64,000 bases of DNA. It comes from an uncultured Pelagibacteraceae bacterium (GTDB lineage: Bacteria > Pseudomonadota > Alphaproteobacteria > Pelagibacterales > Pelagibacteraceae). This document shows, one piece after another, positions 7,784-16,625 of this stretch. The notes beneath the pieces were generated by a model. That model was not told the DNA's origin. It was given only the letters and a program-made list of their open reading frames with translations, and ran no database searches. The translations under genes and the position numbers were made by a program. The stretch spans positions 36,591-100,590 of the forward strand of contig CABYCK010000002.1 in NCBI GenBank assembly GCA_902517535.1, written 5' to 3'. How positions within the stretch are numbered: position 1 is the first letter of the stretch; each line of letters begins with the position of its first letter.

Positions 7784-8890
7784 ATGAAAAATTATTTAGA
7801 ATTTGAAAAAGAAATTAAAAATTTAGAAGAAAAGGTTGAAAACCTGAAAAGCCCATATGGATCAGAGGGCATCTCTGAAGTAGACACAAATAAAATAAAG
7901 AAAACTCAAGAAGAAATTAATGAAAAATTAAAACAAACATATGCCAATTTAAATAGCTGGCAAAAAACTTTAGTTGCACGTCATGAAGACAGACCGAAAG
8001 CTAATTTTTATATTAAAAAAATATTTTCTCAATTTACTCTATTGTCTGGCGACAGATACTTTGGAGATGATAAATCTGTAATAGCTGGTTTTGGTCTAAT
8101 CGATAAAAAATCAGTTTTGATAATTGGTCAAGAAAAAGGAGATGATTTAAATTCAAGAATAGAAAGAAACTTTGGAATGATGAGACCAGAAGGCTATAGA
8201 AAATGTATAAGGTTAATGAAATTAGCAGATAGATTTCAAATTCCAGTGATAAGTTTTATAGATACACCTGGTGCTTATCCAGGAATTGGTGCGGAGCAAC
8301 GAGGACAGGCATCAGCGATAGCTAACTCAATAGAACAAAGTATGTCTTTAACTGTTCCAAATATCTCTGTGATAATTGGTGAAGGAGGCTCTGGCGGAGC
8401 AATCGCTTTAGCATCTTCAAATAAAGTTATTATGTTAGAAAATTCTATTTATTCAGTTATTTCTCCTGAAGGGTGCGCTTCTATTCTTTGGAGAGATCCA
8501 AGCAAGTCACTTCAGGCAGCAGAAGCAATGAAACTAACAGCAAAAGATTTGTTAAAGCTGAAGGTTATAGATGAAGTAATTTCTGAACCGGTCGGAGGAG
8601 CTCATAGAGATCCAGATACAATAGCATCAGATATAAAACATGCTCTAATAAAAAGTTTAAATATCTTTAAAGATTTGTCTAAACAAGAAATCTACGATCA
8701 TAGAAAAACAAAATTCCTTAAAATTGGAAGAGATCAAGGATTTAGTAAATCTTCTAATTTAAGAGACTCAAGTTTAAATTATCAAAAATCAAATTTACAA
8801 AAAATTCAAGAGAACCTAATTAAATATAGATTAGTTTATCTAGGGGCTAGTTTAGTGTTGATTGCGGGTTTAATTACATCATTTTTTTAA
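7784..8890 (+). CDS. accA: Acetyl-CoA carboxylase carboxyltransferase subunit alpha, with C-terminal membrane segment
   Basis: AccA with AccD transfers the carboxyl group from biotin to acetyl-CoA, making malonyl-CoA for fatty acids. The 368-residue product has the expected N-terminal coiled region, the ARHEDRPKANFYI entry to the crotonase fold, DTPGAYPGIGAEQRGQ and the oxyanion segment GEGGSGGAIALA. After the usual end, near residue 320, comes a polar linker and then a strongly hydrophobic stretch (about 348-367, YLGASLVLIAGLITSFF) ending the protein. This looks like a tail anchor and is not part of the soluble E. coli enzyme. ATG 7784 is preferred; a longer upstream reading from TTG 7736 lacks family similarity. 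accD is not in the window. Confidence 0.95.
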   Translation: MKNYLEFEKEIKNLEEKVENLKSPYGSEGISEVDTNKIKKTQEEINEKLKQTYANLNSWQKTLVARHEDRPKANFYIKKIFSQFTLLSGDRYFGDDKSVIAGFGLIDKKSVLIIGQEKGDDLNSRIERNFGMMRPEGYRKCIRLMKLADRFQIPVISFIDTPGAYPGIGAEQRGQASAIANSIEQSMSLTVPNISVIIGEGGSGGAIALASSNKVIMLENSIYSVISPEGCASILWRDPSKSLQAAEAMKLTAKDLLKLKVIDEVISEPVGGAHRDPDTIASDIKHALIKSLNIFKDLSKQEIYDHRKTKFLKIGRDQGFSKSSNLRDSSLNYQKSNLQKIQENLIKYRLVYLGASLVLIAGLITSFF

Positions 8891-8934
8891 TACTGTTGCA
8901 AAAAAGCAATTAAATACTTTTTTTCTTTCAGGTA

Positions 8935-9009
8935 TTGACATTTTGCCTACAAATCTATTTAAGTCTCCGAGTTAGTTAATTACTAACTAAAGTAAACAAT
9001 AAAGTAAGG
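8935..9009 (+). promoter_or_regulatory. Leader of the cold-shock gene: promoter-like box, 7-bp hairpin and strong SD
   Basis: A perfect -35-like TTGACA lies at 8935-8940, with a poorer -10 candidate TATTTA at 8956-8961 (15-base spacing). Further down, AGTTAGT (8970-8976) pairs with ACTAACT (8982-8988) around a 5-base loop. A strong Shine-Dalgarno TAAGGA (9004-9009) precedes the ATG at 9020. Long structured leaders are a known feature of cold-shock mRNAs. The SD stands out because most genes here have none. Boxes are judged by eye only. Confidence 0.4.
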
Positions 9010-9019
9010 AAAAGTAAAA

Positions 9020-9232
9020 ATGAGTACACTTAAAGGTAAAGTAAAATGGTTTAATGGAACTAAAGGTTATGGTTTTATTGAACGAGAAGACAAAGAAAAA
9101 GACGTGTTCGTTCACTCTTCAGCTGTAAGAGAAGCTGGTTTAAAGTATTTAAACGAAGGTGATGAATTAACGTTTGAAGTGGAGAGCACGGAAAAAGGTC
9201 CTGCTGCAGTAAAATTGCAGAAAACATCTTAA
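9020..9232 (+). CDS. cspA: Cold-shock domain protein
   Basis: A 70-residue single cold-shock domain that binds single-stranded nucleic acid and acts as an RNA chaperone. It begins with the family signature [16 protein letters not shown]; the RNP1 motif is KGYGFIE and RNP2 is DVFVHSS. It is the usual length. Its codon use and strong ribosome-binding site suggest high expression. It is a single-gene unit with its own leader upstream and a 238-base gap downstream before tRNA-His. Which of the csp paralogs it corresponds to cannot be decided; the symbol is generic. Confidence 0.95.
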   Translation: MSTLKGKVKWFNGTKGYGFIEREDKEKDVFVHSSAVREAGLKYLNEGDELTFEVESTEKGPAAVKLQKTS

Positions 9233-9470
9233 TTCTAATTTTCCAAAATGTAAATTAACGGGACACTTAGCTTTAATCAGTTTTTTGTCCCGGTAATTCT
9301 TCCTTGAAAAAGACACAATTATTTCTTAAATAGTCGTTGATGATTAACAATTTTAAAATTTTTATACTAAACTTACATTCTCACAGAATGCACGCTAGGC
9401 TATTGCTTAGCTAATTCATCAAATAATTTAAATTACAAATTAATTAATAAATAATATAATAAGGAGTAAT
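9233..9470. other. Structured non-coding gap between the cold-shock gene and tRNA-His
   Basis: This is one of the longest gaps in the window. It holds a 7-bp GC-rich stem, CGGGACA (9259-9265) with TGTCCCG (9286-9292) around a 20-base loop, and a compact hairpin, GCTAGGC (9394-9400) TATT GCTTAGC (9405-9411), with a smaller ATTC/GAAT stem-loop just upstream of the second. Neither large stem is followed by a T-run, so intrinsic termination is not convincing. A small RNA, mRNA 3'-end protection for csp, or regulatory DNA are possible. No open reading frame stands out. Confidence 0.4.
9432..9460 (+). promoter_or_regulatory. Candidate sigma-70 promoter of tRNA-His/hisS
   Basis: A consensus -10 box TATAAT is at 9455-9460 and a -35-like ATTACA is at 9432-9437, with the ideal 17-base spacing. 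The predicted start at about 9467 lies 4 bases before the tRNA. It would drive the tRNA and, since hisS follows without a terminator, the his genes too. Confidence 0.58.
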
Positions 9471-9547
9471 GCAGCAGTAGCTCAGTTGGTTAGAGCACTA
9501 GTTTGTGGAACTAGGGGTCGGTGGTTCGAATCCACCCTGCTGTACCA
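9471..9547 (+). tRNA. tRNA-His (GTG), CCA encoded, non-canonical G-1/73 position
   Basis: A full cloverleaf: acceptor GCAGCAG/CTGCTGT (last pair G-U), D-stem GCTC/GAGC, anticodon stem CTAGT/ACTAG with loop TTGTGGA (anticodon GTG), T-stem GGTGG/CCACC, then A73 and an encoded CCA. The base before G1 is T, so the usual extra G-1 paired with C73 is absent from the gene. Loss of this identity element is established for a clade of Alphaproteobacteria that also carries a divergent HisRS, and the adjacent hisS has that form. Four bases separate the CCA from the hisS start codon. Confidence 0.97.
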
Positions 9548-9551
9548 AAAA

Positions 9552-10886
9552 ATGAAGAAAGATAAAACAAACAAACCTTCAAAAGAATTACCATTAGGGT
9601 TTGTTGATAGACAAGAAAAAGAATTACTCGTACGTGATTTTATAATTTCTAATATTAAAGAAGTTATGATTAAGTACGGATTTCAATATCTTGAAACTCC
9701 AAGTTTCGAGTATTCTGATAGTATTGGTAAATTCTTACCTGATAAAGACAGACCAGATGAAGGTATTTTTTCATTTCAAGATGAAAATAAATGGTTATCG
9801 CTAAGATACGATCTTACCGCACCTCTTGCTAGGTATATAGCAAAAAATTATTTAGAAATTCCAAAACCATTTAAGAGATATCAGTTAGGAACCGTTTGGA
9901 GAAATGAGAAACCAGGTCCTGGAAGATTTAGAGAATTTTTACAGTTCGATGCTGACTACGTAGGAACAAAAAGTTTACAAGCAGATGCCGAGTTGTGTGT
10001 TATGATTTCGGAAATTCTTGAAAAATGTGGCCTAAACAAATCAGAATATATAATAAAAATTTCATCGAGAAAAATTACTGAAAAATTATTTAACAATCTA
10101 AATGTAAACGACACTCAACAGAAGCTTAATGCCTTAAGAGCTTTAGACAAAATTGACAGACTAGGTTGGGAAAGTGTTAAACAATTACTAGGAAAGGGAA
10201 GAAAAGATAAATCAGGAGATTTTACCAAAGGAGTAAATTTAAGTTCAGAAAATATAGAAGTTATAGAAAAAGAATTAAAGAAAAAATCACCTAACTCGGA
10301 AGACTTAATAGAGATTTTAAAAATATTTAAAGATTATAATTTTAGCAATTATGAATTTGACCCATCTATCATAAGAGGCCTTGAATATTATACTGGCACT
10401 ATATTTGAGGTAAATTTAAAATTTGATGTTAAAAATAATAAAGGTCAAGTAATTCAATTCGGTTCCATTGGAGGTGGAGGTAGATATGATAATTTAGTAA
10501 ATAATTTTGGCAATTACGATGCACCCGCAACTGGCATATCTATAGGTTTAGATAGACTAGTTTACGCCTTAATGCAAAAAAAAGAATTTAAAATTAAACA
10601 ATCTAAACCAGTTGTCATCTGTGTTTTTAATAAAAAATCGATGAAAGAATATATAGGGTTACAAATAATTTTAAGAGAAGCTGGAATTAGTACTGAAATT
10701 TATCCTGGCGAGAATAAATTAAAAAAACAAATGGAATACGCAAATAAAATAAAATCCCCTGCCGTTATTCTTTATGGAGAAGATGAAATTAAATCAGGAA
10801 AACCAACCTTAAGAAACTTAAGTTCTGGTAAAGAAAAATCAATTGAAATCAAAGAATTAATTAATGAAATCAAAAAAATTATCTGA
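9552..10886 (+). CDS. hisS: Histidyl-tRNA synthetase (alphaproteobacterial divergent type)
   Basis: Class II synthetase charging tRNA-His. In the 444-residue protein, motif 2 reads FKRYQLGTVWRNEKPGPGR, the histidine-binding motif reads RGLEYYTG rather than the common RGLDYYNRT form, and motif 3 lies in PATGISIGLDRL. GSIGGGGRYD and the C-terminal anticodon-binding domain follow. These variants match the HisRS type that accompanies tRNA-His lacking G-1. ATG 9552 is chosen because a longer frame reading from GTG 9486 lies inside the tRNA. With its start 4 bases after the tRNA and no SD, it is probably translated from a processed, nearly leaderless mRNA. It overlaps hisZ by 23 bases. Confidence 0.95.
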   Translation: MKKDKTNKPSKELPLGFVDRQEKELLVRDFIISNIKEVMIKYGFQYLETPSFEYSDSIGKFLPDKDRPDEGIFSFQDENKWLSLRYDLTAPLARYIAKNYLEIPKPFKRYQLGTVWRNEKPGPGRFREFLQFDADYVGTKSLQADAELCVMISEILEKCGLNKSEYIIKISSRKITEKLFNNLNVNDTQQKLNALRALDKIDRLGWESVKQLLGKGRKDKSGDFTKGVNLSSENIEVIEKELKKKSPNSEDLIEILKIFKDYNFSNYEFDPSIIRGLEYYTGTIFEVNLKFDVKNNKGQVIQFGSIGGGGRYDNLVNNFGNYDAPATGISIGLDRLVYALMQKKEFKIKQSKPVVICVFNKKSMKEYIGLQIILREAGISTEIYPGENKLKKQMEYANKIKSPAVILYGEDEIKSGKPTLRNLSSGKEKSIEIKELINEIKKII

Positions 10887-11901
10887 AGCTATAATTAAAA
10901 CTTTTAAGAACAACGGTTTTGTATTGTCAGAACCGGATGTCCTATTAGACTCGGAGTATATAATTGAAAGATCAGGAGAAAAATTTAGGAGTTCCATGCT
11001 CACATTTGAGAGAGAGGATGGAAAAATTATGTGCTTAAGACCAGATCTAACAGTAGCTTCTTGTATAAATTATTTACAGAACAAGACTTCTTCAAAAATT
11101 TATTACTCTGGCCAAGCATACAGAAGATCTAACAATAAAGGTTCTAATTTTATTAACGATCAATTAGGGATTGAAATATTAGGTTCAAAAAATCAAACTC
11201 AAGATGATTTCAAGGTTATCAGTACAATTTTAAACTCTGTAAAAAAGATAAAAAATAAAAAAATACAAGTCAAGGTTGGGGATATCAGTTTATTTAAAAG
11301 TTTGATCAACGCGCTCGACATGCCTGAAAGATGGAGGCTAAGGTTAATCAGACACTTTTGGAGACCAGATTATTTTGAAGAACTTTTAAAACGACTGGAA
11401 AAAAATACAGATATCGATGCAGTTACTTTTGATAGCGATAAAAAGAGATTTTATGAGATGACAAAAGTAGAAAAGGATAAAATTATTGCTGGGAGGACAG
11501 TGTCAGAAATTTTAAAAAGGTTTGATAAAAAGATTAAGGATCCAAGATCTTTTAGCGATGGAAAAAAAATTGTTAGGATTATTAAATCCTTCTTAAAGAT
11601 AAATTGCAAATTGTCAAAATTAGATAATAAATTGTTAGATTTTGCAAAAAATAATAATCTTAAAAAAAATATTTTTAAAGATTTTAAATCAATTCAAAAC
11701 TTAAAGAAGCTTAATCAAGAAGTGAATTTTATTTCAAATTTTGGCAGAGATGTAGAGTACTACACTGGAATAGTATTTGAAGTTTTTGCAGGTAAGAAAG
11801 AAATCGCAAGAGGTGGACGTTACGATGATTTACTTAAAAGTTTAGGAGCTAAAAAAAATATTCCAGCTGTAGGAGCCGCAATTAACTTAAAAAACATATG
11901 A
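10864..11901 (+). CDS. hisZ: ATP phosphoribosyltransferase regulatory subunit HisZ
   Basis: A catalytically inactive paralog of HisRS that forms a hetero-octamer with short HisG and confers histidine feedback control on the first step of histidine synthesis. The 345-residue protein lacks the C-terminal anticodon-binding domain. It keeps traces of class II motifs: LRPDLTVASC, a motif-2-like YYSGQAYRRSN, and FGRDVEYYTGIVFEV followed by IARGGRYDDLL. The presence of a short HisG directly downstream (4-base ATGA overlap) supports HisZ. It overlaps the 3' end of hisS by 23 bases, putting HisRS and its paralog side by side in one operon. Confidence 0.93.
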   Translation: MKSKKLSEAIIKTFKNNGFVLSEPDVLLDSEYIIERSGEKFRSSMLTFEREDGKIMCLRPDLTVASCINYLQNKTSSKIYYSGQAYRRSNNKGSNFINDQLGIEILGSKNQTQDDFKVISTILNSVKKIKNKKIQVKVGDISLFKSLINALDMPERWRLRLIRHFWRPDYFEELLKRLEKNTDIDAVTFDSDKKRFYEMTKVEKDKIIAGRTVSEILKRFDKKIKDPRSFSDGKKIVRIIKSFLKINCKLSKLDNKLLDFAKNNNLKKNIFKDFKSIQNLKKLNQEVNFISNFGRDVEYYTGIVFEVFAGKKEIARGGRYDDLLKSLGAKKNIPAVGAAINLKNI

Positions 11902-12575
11902 AAGATTTAATTACTATAGGCCTCCCCAGCAAAGGTCGACTGAAGGATAAAGCAATAACTTTTTTTGATAACAGTGGTTTGAAAATTTTACAAAGTGAGA
12001 AAGAGAGAAATTATTTTGCGACAATAAAAGATAAGCCCAATATTAAGATCATCTTCCTACACGCTAAAGAAATCATTCAAAGATTGGGAGATGGAACTTT
12101 AGACCTAGGTATATCTGGATTAGATCTTTTAAATGAGTCTGAAAAAAATTTACGAAATAAAATCAACATTAGACGTAAACTTGATTTTGGAAATGCAAAT
12201 TTAGTAGTTGCAGTACCAGATGATTGGATTGATGTGCAGACCGTTGCTGATCTCGAAGAAGTGTCATTTGACATTAGGTCTAAAAGAAATACTAGACTAA
12301 GAGTAGCAACCAAATATCCAAATTTAACTAATGATTTTTTAATTTCAAAAGGTATTACTCAATATAAGATTATACCAAGTCTAGGAGCCACCGAAACATA
12401 TCCATTTATTGGTTCAGCTGAGATTATCACCGATATAACCTCATCAGGCAAAACCTTAAAAGATAATAATTTGAGAGTACTTAAGGATGGATTAATTTTA
12501 AAATCATCTGCATGCTTATTTATTTCGAAAAACAATAAATCAAATTTCAACTCAATATTTGATAAAATAAAATAA
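11898..12575 (+). CDS. hisG: ATP phosphoribosyltransferase, short form (HisG_S)
   Basis: Joins ATP and PRPP in the first step of histidine synthesis. At 225 residues it is the short form lacking the C-terminal ACT-like regulatory domain, so it needs HisZ, encoded directly upstream. Family motifs seen are GLPSKGRLKDKA at the start, LGDGTLDLGISGLDLL, the LVVAVPDDW strand, and the PRPP-binding segment GATETYPFIGSAEIITDIT, ending with a substrate-proximal TSSGKTL. The remaining his genes are not in the window. Nine bases separate it from the next gene. Confidence 0.95.
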   Translation: MKDLITIGLPSKGRLKDKAITFFDNSGLKILQSEKERNYFATIKDKPNIKIIFLHAKEIIQRLGDGTLDLGISGLDLLNESEKNLRNKINIRRKLDFGNANLVVAVPDDWIDVQTVADLEEVSFDIRSKRNTRLRVATKYPNLTNDFLISKGITQYKIIPSLGATETYPFIGSAEIITDITSSGKTLKDNNLRVLKDGLILKSSACLFISKNNKSNFNSIFDKIK

Positions 12576-12584
12576 TTTATTTGT

Positions 12585-13661
12585 ATGAAATTTAAATTAT
12601 ATAAAAATTCTGAAATATTTATAGTTTGCCCTGCTAATGTTGACACTGGTGGTCCCATGTGCCTTCATCAATTAGCAGATAGATTAAGAAAAAAATTTAA
12701 GAAAAAAGTCTACATGAGTTATTTTCCCTATAAATTAAAAAATCCAATTCATAAAAATTACAAACATCTAAAAATACCTTTTACGAAAAAGATTCCAGAT
12801 TTTAAGAGAAACGTTCTTATAATCCCAGAGTTTTATGAAGCAATAGAAATTTCGAAAAAATATAGAAATATTCAAAAAGGGTTGTGGTGGTTGAGTGTAG
12901 ATTTTTATTTATACCACAGGTTTATTTATAAAAATAACTCAATTTTAAGATCTATAATAAAAATTCCATATAAGATTATTTATTTAATTAATAAAATCTC
13001 ATATCATTATTTTGGAAATCTTAGTTTATTTAGATATTTAAAATTGATTTATCTAAATATTCCATTTTACAATGTCTTTAGAATTGAAAATATCGATATT
13101 AATTTATCTCACTCTGAGTACCAGTTTAAAACTTTAAAAGATAAAAATATAAATTCTAATTTTTTATCTGACTCAATCAACAATAAGTATATAATAGCAA
13201 GTAAGAAAATATCTATTAAGAATAAAAAAGATATTATTTGTTATAATCCGAGAAAAAGCTCAATTTTTTTTGAAAAATTTATAAAATTAAATCCAGACAT
13301 TAAATTTATTCCTTTAATTGGATTAAATTTAAATCAACTAATTACAATACTTTCTAAGAGTAAGATTTATATGGATTTTGGCTTTCATCCAGGACAAGAC
13401 CGTTTACCAAGAGAAGCTGCGCTACTTAAAAATTGTATCATAACAAACAAAGAGGGAAGCGCTGCCATTTTTAAAGATTTACCGATTGCTGATGAGTTTA
13501 AATTTAATGAAAGAAGAAATAGTAATAAAAAAATTAGAGAGAAAATTGACCAAATTTTTTATTCTTTTCCTAAAGAATTAGAAAAATTTAGGTCTTATAG
13601 GAAAATTCTACATTCTCAAGAAAAAAAATACATCGGTCAAATTGCAAATTTATTTGGCTGA
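12585..13661 (+). CDS. Glycosyltransferase-like protein (GT-B type, function unknown)
   Basis: A 358-residue Lys/Asn/Ile/Tyr-rich protein. Near the N-terminus IVCPANVDTGGPMCLHQLADRL resembles the glycine-rich loop of GT-B enzymes, and near the C-terminus YMDFGFHPGQDRLPREAALL followed by NCIITNKEGSAA resembles the donor-binding acidic/proline segment and helix of that fold. In related bacteria such proteins sit in polysaccharide loci; here it is isolated, between hisG (9 bases upstream) and the convergent groEL. It is even more AT-rich than its neighbours by eye. Acceptor and donor sugars cannot be stated. It has no signal peptide, so it is probably cytosolic or peripheral. A non-catalytic role is possible. 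Confidence 0.6.
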   Translation: MKFKLYKNSEIFIVCPANVDTGGPMCLHQLADRLRKKFKKKVYMSYFPYKLKNPIHKNYKHLKIPFTKKIPDFKRNVLIIPEFYEAIEISKKYRNIQKGLWWLSVDFYLYHRFIYKNNSILRSIIKIPYKIIYLINKISYHYFGNLSLFRYLKLIYLNIPFYNVFRIENIDINLSHSEYQFKTLKDKNINSNFLSDSINNKYIIASKKISIKNKKDIICYNPRKSSIFFEKFIKLNPDIKFIPLIGLNLNQLITILSKSKIYMDFGFHPGQDRLPREAALLKNCIITNKEGSAAIFKDLPIADEFKFNERRNSNKKIREKIDQIFYSFPKELEKFRSYRKILHSQEKKYIGQIANLFG

Positions 13662-13701
13662 GTTTTATCTATGTATTTAGAAGGCTTTAGCAGAGAAGGG
13701 A

Positions 13702-15372
<1,671 letters not shown>

Positions 15373-15379
15373 TTAAAAG

Positions 15380-15676
15380 TTATTTTTTACCCTTTGAAAT
15401 TCCCATTATGTCTGACTCTTTCATAATGCTGTATTCTTTACCGTCAATTTTTACCTCTGTTCCTGACCATTTGCCAAATAAGACTATATCTCCAACTTTT
15501 ACATCCATCGCAGTGAGCTTGCCGTTTTCATTTTTAGCTCCAGGCCCCACAGCAACTACCTCACCTTCCTGCGGTTTTTCCTTTGCGGTATCAGGAATGA
15601 TTATTCCACCAGCAGTTTTTTCCTCGCTATCTAAAACTTTAATAAGAACACGATCATGTAATGGTCTAAATTTCAT
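15380..15676 (-). CDS. groS: Co-chaperonin GroES
   Basis: 98-residue lid of the GroEL cage. It opens [28 protein letters not shown], including the mobile loop (about residues 17-33) that contacts GroEL, and has the roof segment and the [21 protein letters not shown] strand near the C-terminus. It is first in the groES-groEL operon, with an AGGAG-type ribosome-binding site just before its ATG at 15676. A sigma-32-like promoter lies 33 bases upstream and no CIRCE repeat is visible, which suggests control by RpoH and not HrcA. Confidence 0.97.
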   Translation of the reverse strand: MKFRPLHDRVLIKVLDSEEKTAGGIIIPDTAKEKPQEGEVVAVGPGAKNENGKLTAMDVKVGDIVLFGKWSGTEVKIDGKEYSIMKESDIMGISKGKK

Positions 15677-15708
15677 ATATTTCTCCTATAAATTTTTGTG
15701 TACGCCTG

Positions 15709-15736
15709 ATATGGTTAGTTTTAAGAAAATTTCAAG
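15709..15736 (-). promoter_or_regulatory. Candidate sigma-32 (RpoH) promoter of groESL
   Basis: On the reverse strand CCCTTGAA (its CTTGAA core at 15731-15736) and CCATAT (15709-15714) are separated by 16 bases. This fits the proteobacterial heat-shock consensus of CTTGAA and CCCCATNT. Its position, 33 bases before the groES ATG, gives a normal leader. No inverted CIRCE repeat is seen between groES and the divergent gene. Confidence 0.6.
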
Positions 15737-15817
15737 GGTTATTAGCATTAAAAAATAGGCTAAAACTATGTGTTTTAAGGCCTAATTTCTGATAAAATTG
15801 AAATAGGACAGAGAAAA

Positions 15818-16624
15818 TTGAAAAAATTAGAACATCTATCTGAAATATATAGCTCTTACGATACCTTCGTAATAGATTTATGGGGGGTAATGCATAACGG
15901 TATAGTTCTAAAAAATAAAGCTATAGAGGCAGTTGATCAATTAAAAAAAAATTCAAAAAAAATTGTATTTTTGTCAAACGCGCCCAGACCTAGTTTTAAA
16001 GTGATTGATTTTTTATCCAAAATGAAAATGGACAAGAAGTATCTTTCGAATGTAATGACCTCGGGGGAAGCCGCTATGCATGCTATTAATCAAAAGAAAT
16101 TTGGAAGAAGTTTTTATCATCTAGGTCCACCTAGAGATACTTCTTTATTTGAAAAAGTAAAAGACAATAGAACAAGTATCGAAACAAGTGATTTTATATT
16201 GTGTACTGGATTATTTGATAATCACGAAGAAGATTTAGAATATTATAAAAAGTTTCTAATTAAACATACTTCCAAAATATTTGTATGTACAAATCCTGAT
16301 TTAGTTGTTCACAGAGGTAATAAAGAGGAATACTGCGCTGGATATATTGCTAAGATATTTGAAAATCTTGGGGGAAAAGTAATTTATTATGGCAAACCAT
16401 ACAAAGAAATTTACAAAATGTGTTTCGAAGATGATGAAAAAGTTTTAGCAATTGGTGACAATTTGAGAACAGATATTAAAGGAGCAAATAATTTAGATAA
16501 AGACTGTCTACTTATTTCAGATGGAGTGCATCGAAAAGAATTTAATAATGAAAGTGAGCTTAAAGCACTTCTAACAAAATATAATGTAAAAGCTAATTAT
16601 TTTCAAAAAGAACTTCAATGGTAA
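15818..16624 (+). CDS. HAD-superfamily hydrolase, subfamily IIA (NagD/phosphatase-like)
   Basis: A 268-residue phosphatase-like protein. HAD motif I is DLWGVMHNG (about residues 20-28), with the first aspartate as expected nucleophile; motif II is the SNAPRP segment; and motif III/IV is GDNLRTDIKGAN near residue 215. The cap insertion between motifs II and III is the C2A type. The substrate is unknown; the family includes NagD-like nucleotide and sugar phosphatases. The start is TTG at 15818 because no ATG precedes motif I and an AGGA lies 10 bases upstream. It leads a forward run HAD-ribF-ileS-lspA; one base separates it from ribF. Confidence 0.85.
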   Translation: MKKLEHLSEIYSSYDTFVIDLWGVMHNGIVLKNKAIEAVDQLKKNSKKIVFLSNAPRPSFKVIDFLSKMKMDKKYLSNVMTSGEAAMHAINQKKFGRSFYHLGPPRDTSLFEKVKDNRTSIETSDFILCTGLFDNHEEDLEYYKKFLIKHTSKIFVCTNPDLVVHRGNKEEYCAGYIAKIFENLGGKVIYYGKPYKEIYKMCFEDDEKVLAIGDNLRTDIKGANNLDKDCLLISDGVHRKEFNNESELKALLTKYNVKANYFQKELQW

Positions 16625-16625
16625 T

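Noticed and set aside
9259-9292. Intrinsic terminator after the cold-shock gene
   Set aside because: The stem is good, but the T-run lies in the loop rather than after the stem, and the loop is 20 bases long; kept only as a hairpin.
9486-9551. hisS reading frame extending into tRNA-His
   Set aside because: The extension is a translation of tRNA sequence; ATG 9552 gives a normal HisRS start.
15677-15817. CIRCE operator upstream of groES
   Set aside because: No inverted repeat of the TTAGCACTC type is present.
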